DNA from: UBA1672 sp050633505 | GTDB lineage: Bacteria; Pseudomonadota; Alphaproteobacteria; Micavibrionales; Micavibrionaceae | DNA: 64,000 bases | Direction: 5' to 3' | NCBI GenBank assembly: GCA_050633505.1 | Contig: JBOEGQ010000013.1 | Span: 62,001 to 126,000 of the forward strand | Shown here: positions 1-7,441 of the stretch, one piece after another | Layout: each line of letters starts with the position of its first letter | Position numbering within the stretch: the first letter of the stretch is position 1 | Notes under the pieces: model-generated | What the model was told of the DNA's origin: nothing | Seen by the model: the letters and a program-made list of their open reading frames with translations, nothing else | Databases searched by the model: none | Program-made: the position numbers and the translations under genes

Positions 1-1343
1 TGGAGGAAATCCCGTTTACGTTCCGCCGGGTTATGAGCCAGACGATAGAATTGCTTGGTAATACGGCAGGGCAGAAAAATATTGATTTGAAGTTGTCTGT
101 AAACCCCTTGGTGCCTGAACGTATTATCGGTGATCCGGCGCGGATACAACAAATTCTGAATAATCTGGTTGCCAATTCTATTAAGTTTACCGATGAGGGC
201 TATGTACGTATTGATGTTTCCTGCCAAAGGGATCAGGTCGGTGATCCTGTGTTGCATATCCGTGTTGAGGATACCGGAATTGGTATTCCTGAAGATAAGC
301 AAATGTCGGTATTCCAGAAATTTACGCAGGCTGATGTTTCTACATCGCGTAAATATGGGGGGACTGGTCTGGGCCTTGCGATTACCAAAGATTTGGTTGG
401 AATGATGGGGGGTGTAATCAGTATGGACAGTGCCGTTGGTAAGGGGACGACCTTTTATGTTGAGATCCCTGTGGAAGAGGCAAGTGTTGATCAGCGGCCA
501 ATTGAAAATGCAGAGGGCACGGCGGGAGAGCAAGGTGTCCGTTATAGCTTGGATGAGCCTATTCTTATTGTTGATGATCATCCGGTTAATTTACTCTTTA
601 TGTCCAAGGTTCTGGGTAAGCTTGGTTTTACAAATGTGGATGAGGCGAGTGGTGGAAAGCTTGCTGTTGAGCTGTATCGGCAAAAGAGGCACAAGGTGAT
701 CTTTATGGATTGTCAAATGCCGGAGATAGATGGTTTTGAAGCATCCGCGCAAATACGGGATGAGGAGGGATATATTAATGAGGCAAGGATTATCGCGGTC
801 ACAGCAGATGCGATGAAAGGTGCGCGGGAGCGCTGCATTGATTCCGGTATGAATGATTATATCAGCAAGCCGGTGGATCTGGAAAAGCTCAAAACAATTC
901 TGGATATGTGGATGCCGATTCCGGAGGCGACCCATAATTTAGTTGAGGAGGCCGAGGTTTGTGAAGCCCCTGTTGTGGAGCACAATGACAATGATGGGGG
1001 CGCGGTTATTATGGACTGGGATCGTCTTGATTTGTTTACCAATGGCGATCTTGAAGAAGAAAAAATGCTGATCGACTTATTTATGTCGTGTGCGCAGGAG
1101 ACGCTGGGTGTTTTGGTGCAAGAATGTCAAGATGGGTGTAATGAGGCCTGGAGTTCGGCTGCACATAAATTAAAGGGGTCAGCTGCTAATCTGGGGGCGG
1201 AGGTTCTGGCTTCTATCTGTTTTGAGGCAGAGGAAGGTGGAGAGGAAAGTGACATGAATAAGGCGAAGCTTCTCTCGCGTATTCATGATGCATATGTTGC
1301 TGTTTGCACCACGTTTGAAGAGCGCCATAAATCGGCAAAATAA
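1..1343 (+). CDS. Hybrid sensor histidine kinase, C-terminal part (HATPase-REC-HPt), 5' truncated
   Basis: The reading frame is open to the left edge, so the gene starts outside the window; the first in-frame ATG (33) lies inside the kinase core and is not the true start. Counting from that ATG, a histidine-kinase ATPase domain shows the N box (IQQILNNLVANSIKFT, about 38-53), DTGIGIP (80-86) and GGTGLGL (109-115). A receiver domain follows (about 176-292) with acidic pair D181-D182, phospho-acceptor D226, T257 and K279. A C-terminal HPt domain carries H378 in AAHKLKGSAANLG. The order implies a His-Asp-His phosphorelay ending in its own HPt. The sensor and dimerisation regions are not visible, so signal and output partner are unknown. 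Confidence 0.93.
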   Translation, partial: EEIPFTFRRVMSQTIELLGNTAGQKNIDLKLSVNPLVPERIIGDPARIQQILNNLVANSIKFTDEGYVRIDVSCQRDQVGDPVLHIRVEDTGIGIPEDKQMSVFQKFTQADVSTSRKYGGTGLGLAITKDLVGMMGGVISMDSAVGKGTTFYVEIPVEEASVDQRPIENAEGTAGEQGVRYSLDEPILIVDDHPVNLLFMSKVLGKLGFTNVDEASGGKLAVELYRQKRHKVIFMDCQMPEIDGFEASAQIRDEEGYINEARIIAVTADAMKGARERCIDSGMNDYISKPVDLEKLKTILDMWMPIPEATHNLVEEAEVCEAPVVEHNDNDGGAVIMDWDRLDLFTNGDLEEEKMLIDLFMSCAQETLGVLVQECQDGCNEAWSSAAHKLKGSAANLGAEVLASICFEAEEGGEESDMNKAKLLSRIHDAYVAVCTTFEERHKSAK

Positions 1344-1559
1344 AATTTTCATCTTATGTTTTCGTTTTTGCATTGAGCATTGCAGAACAAATGTGTAAAG
1401 TAACACTGTTTTTATATGCATGCGGCTTTGCGTTTGTTAGTAAAGTTTTAAGGTTCCGTCGAGCTGCAAGCATCAAATTTTAATAGTTTTAAACGTCTTT
1501 GGCGTCGATCGGTCGTGTTTTACGACCCGTTTTACGATGCTTGGCGAAATGGAGATAAC

Positions 1560-4199
1560 ATGACAAAAAGAATGCTAATCGATGCAACACATAAGGAAGA
1601 AACCCGTGTTGCAATCACTGACGGGAATAAACTGGCTGAATATGATTATGAGAATCAAAGCAAAAAGCCATTAAAAGGTAATATATATCTTGCGAAGGTT
1701 ACACGGGTTGAACCGTCTTTGCAGGCTGCTTTCGTAAATTATGGTGGCAATCGCCACGGTTTTTTACCTTTTTCTGAAATTCACCCTGATTATTTCCGTA
1801 TCCCTGTTTCAGATCGTGAGGCCTTAATGGCGGAGCAAGAGGCTTTGCTTCAGGAGCACGATGAAGAAGAGGCCTTGGAAGAAGAGGCTTTGGAACAAGA
1901 AGAAGCTGCTGCTCAAGATGGTGATGCAGATGCGGCGGCCGATACAGATGGCGCAGATGATGCTGCTTCTGAAGGTGAAGCTGCTGAGGGCGAGGCTAAA
2001 ACTAAGCCTAAAAGGGCTAAGAAGGCTGCGGTTAAGACAGAAGAAAAGACAGAAGAGGACAAGCCGGAAGATAATGCTGAGAGCGGAGAAACAGAAAATC
2101 TTGAGAAAAAAGATGAAGAAGCACCGTCCGATGTAGGTGAAGGCCAAGAAGAAAAAGAGGAAAAAGACGCTTCCGAGGAAGATGCCTCATCTACAGATGG
2201 AGAAGGTAAGGCTGCAGATGATTCTGCACAGAATAAGCGTGGTCGTGGTCGCGGCCGTGGTCGTGGTCGTGGTCGCGGCCGTGGTCGTGCACAATATCGT
2301 AACCGTAATGTTGAGGTTGTTGGTGGTGACGATTATAATGCGGAGCAGAAATTCCGTTTTAATCTGCGTCGTAAATATAAAATTCAGGAAGTTATTAAGC
2401 GTGGCCAGATTATGCTGGTGCAGGTCAATAAAGAAGAACGTGGCAATAAAGGTGCTGCGGTTGGGTCTTATTTGTCATTGCCTGGGCGTTACTGTGTTTT
2501 GATGCCAAACAGCCCGCGTGCCGGTGGTGTTAGCCGAAAAATCGCCAATGGTAAAGATCGTGCGCGAATGCGCGAAATTGTTAAGGGTCTTGAAGTGCCA
2601 AAAGGCATGTCGGTTATTGTTCGTACGGCTGGTGTGACACGTACAAAGGCAGAGATTAAGCGTGACCTCGATTATTTAATGCGTCTTTGGAATAATATCC
2701 GTGGGCTGACTTTGGAATCTACTGCTCCAACGTTGGTGTATGAAGAGGCGGATTTGATCAAGCGCTCAGTTCGTGATTTGTACACACGTGATGTTGAAGA
2801 AATCTTGGTGGCCGGTGAGCAGGGTTATAAAACAGCCAAAGACTTTATGAAGATGTTGATTCCTTCACATGTGAAAAAAGTTAAGCAGTACGAAGATTCA
2901 CAGCTTCCGCTTTATCATCGCTATCAACTGGAAAGCCAGATTAATGAAATCGGCCAAATTGAAGTGCGTTTGAAGTCGGGTGGCTATTTGGTTATTAATC
3001 CGACAGAGGCCTTGGTTTCTATTGATGTCAACTCCGGTAAGGCAACAAAAGGGCGCCATATTGAGGAAACGGCATTGAAAACCAATCTTGAGGCTGCTGA
3101 TGAAGTGGCGCGTCAATTACGATTACGCGATCTTGGTGGTCTGGTTGTTATTGACTTTATCGATATGGAAGACAGGCGCAGTAACGGTAAAGTTGAACGC
3201 CGTATGAAAGATGCTCTTTCAGGGGATCGGGCACGTGTGCAGGTCGGACGTATTTCGTCCTTTGGCCTGATGGAGCTTTCCCGTCAGCGTCTCAGCCCAA
3301 GTTTAACAGAAGCGCAGTTTGAAACGTGTAAGAGCTGTACCGGTGTTGGTCTGGTTCGTACGGCGGATGCGATGTCTATTATGGTTCTTCGTGCGATTGA
3401 AGAGGAAGGCATCCGCGGACGTGCTGCGCAGGTGATTGTGCATGTATCCAGTGAAGTTGCGCTTTATATTCTGAATTATAAGCGTAAAAAACTGGCGGAG
3501 ATAGAAGGGCGTTATTCCTTCCAGATCTTGATCCGTGTCGATGATGAAATGCCACAATCCGAATGCCGTGTTGAGGTGTCTAAGCCCGCTGAGAGCACAA
3601 AAAATGAAGACGAAGAATCGTCTGAAAACACGACAGAGAATACAGAAAATACAGATGACTCTGATGAAGCATCAAAATCATCTCGTCGTCGTGGTCGTCG
3701 TGGTGGCCGTAATCGTAACCGTAATCGTTCTTCTGAAGATCAGGCGAGTGACGAGAATGCCAATGCAAATGATGGGAATTCTGTTGAGGTAAAAGAGGTC
3801 GATGGGAATGTTTCTGCGGACATAATTGCGGAAGCAGAGCCTGACAAAGATGGAAACACGAAAGAAGAAAAGCCAAAACGTCGCCGTGGCCGTAAACCTA
3901 AGAAAGATAGCGAAGCTATAGAGGCGGTGGCGGCGAATGATGATGCTTCTTCTTCTAAAGATGAGAAGGGTTCTGAATCCGAAGAAAAAGAAACGTCGGA
4001 AGAAAAACCAAAGAAGAAGCGTGCACCACGTAAGAAACCTGCAGAAAAAAAGGAGGAAGCGGTGGCTGCCCCTGAAGTTGCAGAAAAGCGTGAGGAGGTC
4101 GTTAGTGCCGTGAAAGATACACCACCTGTTGCGAGTGAACATGAGGTTATCAATGAACCGCCTAAGGAAAAGAAAAAGGGATGGTGGAACCGTCTGTAA
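1560..4199 (+). CDS. rne: Ribonuclease E (RNase E/G family)
   Basis: Endoribonuclease for rRNA and tRNA processing and mRNA decay, and normally the degradosome scaffold. I start it at 1560 (MTKRMLIDATHKEE), just after GGAG at 1551, because alphaproteobacterial RNase E proteins begin this way; the in-frame ATG at 1515 would add 15 unrelated residues. The S1 domain is split: its first half spans residues 1-80, then a low-complexity acidic and Lys-rich insert with an RG-repeat run (about 226-243), then its second half (about 260-318). Catalytic aspartates lie in SIDVNSGKA (about 487) and VIDFIDM (about 531). The Zn-link CKSC is near 590. From about 670 the tail is disordered and rich in Glu, Lys and Arg, with an RRGRRGGRNRNRNR patch, and it ends in KKGWWNRL. 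The total is 879 residues. Confidence 0.96.
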   Translation: MTKRMLIDATHKEETRVAITDGNKLAEYDYENQSKKPLKGNIYLAKVTRVEPSLQAAFVNYGGNRHGFLPFSEIHPDYFRIPVSDREALMAEQEALLQEHDEEEALEEEALEQEEAAAQDGDADAAADTDGADDAASEGEAAEGEAKTKPKRAKKAAVKTEEKTEEDKPEDNAESGETENLEKKDEEAPSDVGEGQEEKEEKDASEEDASSTDGEGKAADDSAQNKRGRGRGRGRGRGRGRGRAQYRNRNVEVVGGDDYNAEQKFRFNLRRKYKIQEVIKRGQIMLVQVNKEERGNKGAAVGSYLSLPGRYCVLMPNSPRAGGVSRKIANGKDRARMREIVKGLEVPKGMSVIVRTAGVTRTKAEIKRDLDYLMRLWNNIRGLTLESTAPTLVYEEADLIKRSVRDLYTRDVEEILVAGEQGYKTAKDFMKMLIPSHVKKVKQYEDSQLPLYHRYQLESQINEIGQIEVRLKSGGYLVINPTEALVSIDVNSGKATKGRHIEETALKTNLEAADEVARQLRLRDLGGLVVIDFIDMEDRRSNGKVERRMKDALSGDRARVQVGRISSFGLMELSRQRLSPSLTEAQFETCKSCTGVGLVRTADAMSIMVLRAIEEEGIRGRAAQVIVHVSSEVALYILNYKRKKLAEIEGRYSFQILIRVDDEMPQSECRVEVSKPAESTKNEDEESSENTTENTENTDDSDEASKSSRRRGRRGGRNRNRNRSSEDQASDENANANDGNSVEVKEVDGNVSADIIAEAEPDKDGNTKEEKPKRRRGRKPKKDSEAIEAVAANDDASSSKDEKGSESEEKETSEEKPKKKRAPRKKPAEKKEEAVAAPEVAEKREEVVSAVKDTPPVASEHEVINEPPKEKKKGWWNRL

Positions 4200-4225
4200 C
4201 CGGATTTTTCTGATAGAGAATTAAA

Positions 4226-4256
4226 GAAAGGGCGGATCTGTGGATCTGCCCTTTTT
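4226..4256. terminator. Intrinsic terminator between rne and the convergent pseudopilin-like gene
   Basis: A stem of about 10 bp (AGGGCGGATC against GATCTGCCCT, one G-U pair) with a TGTG loop is followed by a T run on the plus strand. On the minus strand the stem is followed by a weaker T-rich stretch. It lies 27 bases after the rne stop and about 30 bases past the end of the opposing gene, so it could serve both. Confidence 0.85.
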
Positions 4257-4285
4257 ATATGTATTGGTGTAGTTGGAGGCCGTCT

Positions 4286-5002
4286 CTATCTTGCGATTAA
4301 GACGTGATAAAAATGGTATTTGTCTTGCGAACCGCCAAATTCAAAAACGCATCCGGCAGATTTTCCTGCGGCTTGTGGTGATTCTGTGGTGGTGTTTGTT
4401 CCCCCGATACTGGCGGAGTTCACGGTTGTGCTGTATGAACCATCATATGTTGTGCCTTCTATGATTTCCGTTTGTTGTGGCGCATCGTCGCCGGGGTTTG
4501 TGATTCCTTGAATTCTGTTAATTTGAAGGCAAACAGATTTTGGAATATTGGAGGCGAGTAAAAGAAGCTCTGTGCAGCTATTATCTGCATCGTCACACCC
4601 AAATTGATAGACACGGTTTCCTGTCGATACATTCCAACCACTTGTATATCCGCTGATATTTACAATGTCAGAAGGGCTCTTATATTCGATACCCCCGCCA
4701 GCCATGTTGAATATGTCGCAATCATCTTTGTTGCAGTTTGCATTATCATATGTGGGGCCGAAGGCGAGGAAATCCAGGTCATTCTCACTAACACCATGAA
4801 GCATCATACGCTGTATTGCGGCTTCAACCGATTTGGCATAGCGCAACATCGCGGCGGCTTTAATGCGGTTTTTTTCTACGTCTCCGGCTTGATCAACGGA
4901 AGAGCTGTTACGGCTTACAATACCGGTCAGTAGGCCAAGCAAGGCAACGGCTAGTAGGATAATCCATAATACATTTCCGTTTTCATGATTGTTTTTTGCC
5001 AT
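4286..5002 (-). CDS. Pseudopilin-like membrane-anchored protein, paralog of the one at 43823-44539
   Basis: Function unknown. I start it at 5002 (MAKNNHENGNVLW) because the paralog begins with the same pattern, a short polar head, GNVL and one hydrophobic helix (about residues 10-29); the in-frame upstream start at 5059 would add 19 unrelated residues. The protein has 238 residues, the same length as its paralog. They share the N-terminal helix, a Cys pair in NANCNKDDCDIF, GGGIEY, the block CLQINRIQGITNPGDDAP, a late AGC and the ending YHFYHVLIAR. One N-terminal helix plus a Cys-rich C-terminal domain resembles type II secretion or type IV pilus minor pseudopilins, but no clear prepilin peptidase site (GF/E) is present, so the name is only descriptive. 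It lies 26 bases downstream of the aminotransferase gene and may be co-transcribed with it. Confidence 0.72.
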   Translation of the reverse strand: MAKNNHENGNVLWIILLAVALLGLLTGIVSRNSSSVDQAGDVEKNRIKAAAMLRYAKSVEAAIQRMMLHGVSENDLDFLAFGPTYDNANCNKDDCDIFNMAGGGIEYKSPSDIVNISGYTSGWNVSTGNRVYQFGCDDADNSCTELLLLASNIPKSVCLQINRIQGITNPGDDAPQQTEIIEGTTYDGSYSTTVNSASIGGTNTTTESPQAAGKSAGCVFEFGGSQDKYHFYHVLIAR

Positions 5003-5028
5003 ATATGTCACACATCTGTTGTTATCTA

Positions 5029-6189
5029 TTATGATTGCCAGTTTTTCAGACGTGTGCAAGCCTCAACAATATTTTCTTTGCTATCTGCATAACAGATGCG
5101 TATTCCGCCATGTCCGCGCGTTAAATCAAAATCTGTTCCCGGTGTTGTTGATACGCGTGCCTGATCAAGCATATTACGGCAGAATTCTTCGCTATTATTG
5201 CTAAGGTGATGGATGTCTGCATAGATGTAGAATGCACCGGTCGCATCTGTGAAATTATGAATGTTTGCTTGAGGTAGTTCGTTAAACAAAATTTCTCTGT
5301 TCTCTTTATAGTGCCTGACATAACCATCCAGTACATCCATATGGTCGAAAATTTTACACGCGACATGTTGGGATAGTGTCGGCGCAGAGACGAACAGGCT
5401 TTCACAAAGTTTTTTAACGCGTTTAGCCATGTTTGCATTGGGTAGAACCGTCCAGCCTAACCGCCATCCGGTCATGGCGAAATATTTGGAAAATGTATTT
5501 AAAACGATGGCATTATTGGAATGTTGTAGGGCGCTGGTTGCTTTCTTGCCATATGTAATGCCTTGATATGCTTCGTCTGAAATGATGTGGATGCCGTTTT
5601 GATCACACCATTGGCAGATCTTTTGTAACTTGCCACCGTCAATGATTGTGCCTGACGGGTTTGAGGGGGAGTTAATAATCAGTCCGTCAAATTTTTGTCC
5701 GCAATTTTGGAGGAGCTCCAGTGTTGGTTGATAATTGTCTTTTGCATGCGCCTCAATTTCGATGACCTCGATATCCAGAGATTTCAAAATATTTCTATAA
5801 GCCGGGTAGGCTGGCGTTGTTATCGCAACTTTATCCCCTGCATCAAATGCGGCAATAAAGTTTAGGATGAATCCGCTTGATGAACCGGTTGTGATGACAA
5901 TGTGTTCCGGGTTGACGCTTAAATTATGGTCATCTTTGTAATGTTGAGCGATGCGTTCACGCAGTGCGGGCATCCCGATTGCCTCGGTATAGCCTTGCGT
6001 GGGGTCTGACTTTAGGATGTCTGTGGCGTGGTTTAAGACGCTTTCCGGTACACCAAAGCATGGTTGTCCGGCCCCCATGCGCATAATGTTTTGGCCTTGC
6101 ATGTCGCGTTCATTGGTTTGGCGCAGGATATCCAGTGCGCGAAACATTGAAATATCAGATCTTTTGGAGAGTTTAAAAGTATTGCTCAT
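5029..6189 (-). CDS. PLP-dependent class I/II aminotransferase
   Basis: Fold-type I aminotransferase of the aspartate aminotransferase superfamily, 386 residues, full length. The PLP Schiff-base lysine is K235 in TFSKYFAMTGWR; D205 and Y208 of SDEAYQG contact the cofactor; NSPSNPSG (173-180) and YTEAIGMPALR (67-77) are class signatures. A late Arg in GGIRICYA should bind the substrate carboxylate. Substrate is not predictable from these motifs; aspartate, aromatic amino acids or a branched substrate are all possible. The neighbours give no pathway clue: a pseudopilin-like gene downstream and an AT-rich non-coding stretch upstream. Confidence 0.9.
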   Translation of the reverse strand: MSNTFKLSKRSDISMFRALDILRQTNERDMQGQNIMRMGAGQPCFGVPESVLNHATDILKSDPTQGYTEAIGMPALRERIAQHYKDDHNLSVNPEHIVITTGSSSGFILNFIAAFDAGDKVAITTPAYPAYRNILKSLDIEVIEIEAHAKDNYQPTLELLQNCGQKFDGLIINSPSNPSGTIIDGGKLQKICQWCDQNGIHIISDEAYQGITYGKKATSALQHSNNAIVLNTFSKYFAMTGWRLGWTVLPNANMAKRVKKLCESLFVSAPTLSQHVACKIFDHMDVLDGYVRHYKENREILFNELPQANIHNFTDATGAFYIYADIHHLSNNSEEFCRNMLDQARVSTTPGTDFDLTRGHGGIRICYADSKENIVEACTRLKNWQS

Positions 6190-6431
6190 GAGTGTCTGTA
6201 GTGTTTGTTATCTTGAAAAACACCATATATCACAATAGGTTAAAAGAAAACAAAAAATATGTGCTGCAAGTAAAAACAATTTATATAAAATTTTATATAA
6301 ATTTTATACTTATTTTACTTAAAGTTTATAAATAAAAATTAACAATTAAAACTATTAAAATTAATATACAATTTTATTTACTTTATATTTACTTATTCCG
6401 TGATATGTTAAATATATAAGGAGTTAAGAAT
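6190..6431. promoter_or_regulatory. Very AT-rich intergenic region
   Basis: About 240 bases upstream of both the aminotransferase (minus) and the 33-residue peptide gene (plus). From about 6240 to 6420 it is almost entirely A and T, clearly more so than its surroundings. It must hold the divergent promoters, but I cannot single out a -35/-10 pair because nearly every hexamer is A/T. Such stretches may act as UP elements, bent DNA or targets of xenogeneic silencers; this is inference. Confidence 0.5.
6278..6303. repeat. Perfect 26-bp AT palindrome
   Basis: AATTTATATAAAA followed directly by its exact reverse complement, with no loop; the flanking bases do not continue the symmetry. It contains no G or C. 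It could be a dimeric-regulator site or simply low-complexity DNA. Confidence 0.6.
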
Positions 6432-6533
6432 ATGATGATGGGTTGGATAACATTAATGTCAGCAGTGATATGTTTCGCAGGAGCGGTAATTTCGCTCTAT
6501 TTGGATAAGACCAGCGATGAGGGATCGGAGTAG
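6432..6533 (+). CDS. Small membrane protein, 33 residues
   Basis: An ATG with an ideal ribosome-binding site, AAGGAG at 6418-6423, eight bases upstream. The frame encodes 33 residues starting MMMGWITLMSAVICF and ending KTSDEGSE. Residues 4-24 form one hydrophobic helix, followed by an acidic, soluble tail. Size and layout recall single-helix accessory peptides of membrane complexes, such as CydX or KdpF, but I see no diagnostic match. It stands alone between an AT-rich region and a hairpin and terminator region. Support is the strong SD plus coherent membrane topology; it has not been compared with homologs. Confidence 0.55.
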   Translation: MMMGWITLMSAVICFAGAVISLYLDKTSDEGSE

Positions 6534-6550
6534 GGAATTGAGCAATTCCC
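6533..6550 (+). other. Perfect inverted repeat after the small membrane protein
   Basis: GGGAATTG, AG, CAATTCCC starts at the last base of the stop codon of the 33-residue gene. It makes a 7-bp stem with a GAGC tetraloop. No T run follows directly, but T-rich runs begin about 25 bases later. It may protect the mRNA 3' end or attenuate transcription. Confidence 0.5.
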
Positions 6551-6689
6551 GTATGCGAAGCACGCTGCTGTTTTTTATGTTTTTTAATATGTTTATTTTG
6601 TCATGTGCAGGACTTGTAAGCCTGTGAAACTGGTAAGGCCCCGTTTTAAACAGTTTTACATTTTGAGGTATATCAGGTCCAAATTCTCT

Positions 6690-6719
6690 ACCACCGGCTT
6701 TGTCCGGTGGTTTTTTTTT
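6690..6719 (+). terminator. Strong intrinsic terminator
   Basis: A perfect 8-bp stem (ACCACCGG, loop CTTTGT, CCGGTGGT) is followed by nine T residues. It lies about 155 bases after the 33-residue gene and 64 bases before the next gene. The transcript between 6550 and 6690 has no credible open frame, so it is either a long 3' UTR or a small non-coding RNA. Confidence 0.88.
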
Positions 6720-6782
6720 GCTATATCTGCACAGGGTGTTATGATGCCTGCTTAGTACACTAATCAACACATAGGTTTTGTT

Positions 6783-7427
6783 ATGTTTTCTCGCGCTGTT
6801 CTTTTCCTTCTATTAGGTGCCGCCCTTTTTGTTAATCCATCTTACAGCTATGCTGAAGAGGGTGACGATGCTGTAGAGGCAACACAACAAGCATTAGAAG
6901 ATATGCAAAACGCGGATCCTGCCGACCTTGTGAAGGCACAAGCCAAGGCATTACAGGATAAAGTATCCGAGATGGTCAAGCATTTATCGATGGATGAGTC
7001 CAAGCACTTCTTCGTTTTATATGCGAACTACACTGTATACAGTTTGGTAAAGGCGGTGCGTGATGATGTCAGTTTTGCAGTTTCTGAGTGTTCAACCAAG
7101 AACCCTGCTATGGCGAGTGGCCTTAATTCACGTTTCGCAGAATGGGAAGAAAATATTGGTAGTTTGATGAAGGAATCCTACACAAATATTGAAAGTCTCG
7201 GGATGGCACAGACATATATCCCGCAGTCTGAATTAAAGTTGATCTTTAATTTGATTGAAGAGGTGCGTGCGCAGGATTCTTCTCAGTTCGAAAAGATCCC
7301 TCTTACAACACCAGAGGCATGTCAGTTTATGCTGAGTAAACTGGATGAAACCCAACAAAGCATGCAACAGATGCTACAGCTTACCCTTGTAAGCTATCCG
7401 AATGTCTTGCAGCAGATGCAGAAATAG
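6783..7427 (+). CDS. Periplasmic protein of unknown function
   Basis: 214 residues with a typical signal peptide: MFSRA, a hydrophobic core to about residue 18, then SYSYA before EEGDD, with cleavage likely after A24. The mature part is mostly helical, rich in Gln, Glu and Leu, with two cysteines (SECSTKNP and PEACQF) that could form a disulfide. No family is recognised. It ends 14 bases before the glycosyltransferase start, so the two are probably co-transcribed. This may link it to envelope polysaccharide, but nothing in its own sequence shows that. Confidence 0.75.
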   Translation: MFSRAVLFLLLGAALFVNPSYSYAEEGDDAVEATQQALEDMQNADPADLVKAQAKALQDKVSEMVKHLSMDESKHFFVLYANYTVYSLVKAVRDDVSFAVSECSTKNPAMASGLNSRFAEWEENIGSLMKESYTNIESLGMAQTYIPQSELKLIFNLIEEVRAQDSSQFEKIPLTTPEACQFMLSKLDETQQSMQQMLQLTLVSYPNVLQQMQK

Positions 7428-7441
7428 CAAAGTTTAAGAGC

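Noticed and set aside
1515..1559. N-terminal extension of RNase E from the ATG at 1515
   Set aside because: The added residues (MFYDPFYDAWRNGDN) are not part of the family, and the ATG at 1560 has a better ribosome-binding site.
2238..2290. Tandem repeat as a possible CRISPR or regulatory repeat
   Set aside because: It is an in-frame Arg-Gly codon repeat within RNase E, with no spacers.
3678..4142. Long minus-strand open frames opposite the rne tail
   Set aside because: They arise from the Lys- and Glu-rich codons of RNase E read backwards (poly-Phe, poly-Leu and poly-Arg products).
6615..6690. tRNA-Thr-like anticodon loop (CTTGTAA) followed by a GGTCCAAAT stretch and ACCA
   Set aside because: No D arm, no T stem pairing and no acceptor stem could be formed; the ACCA belongs to the terminator stem.
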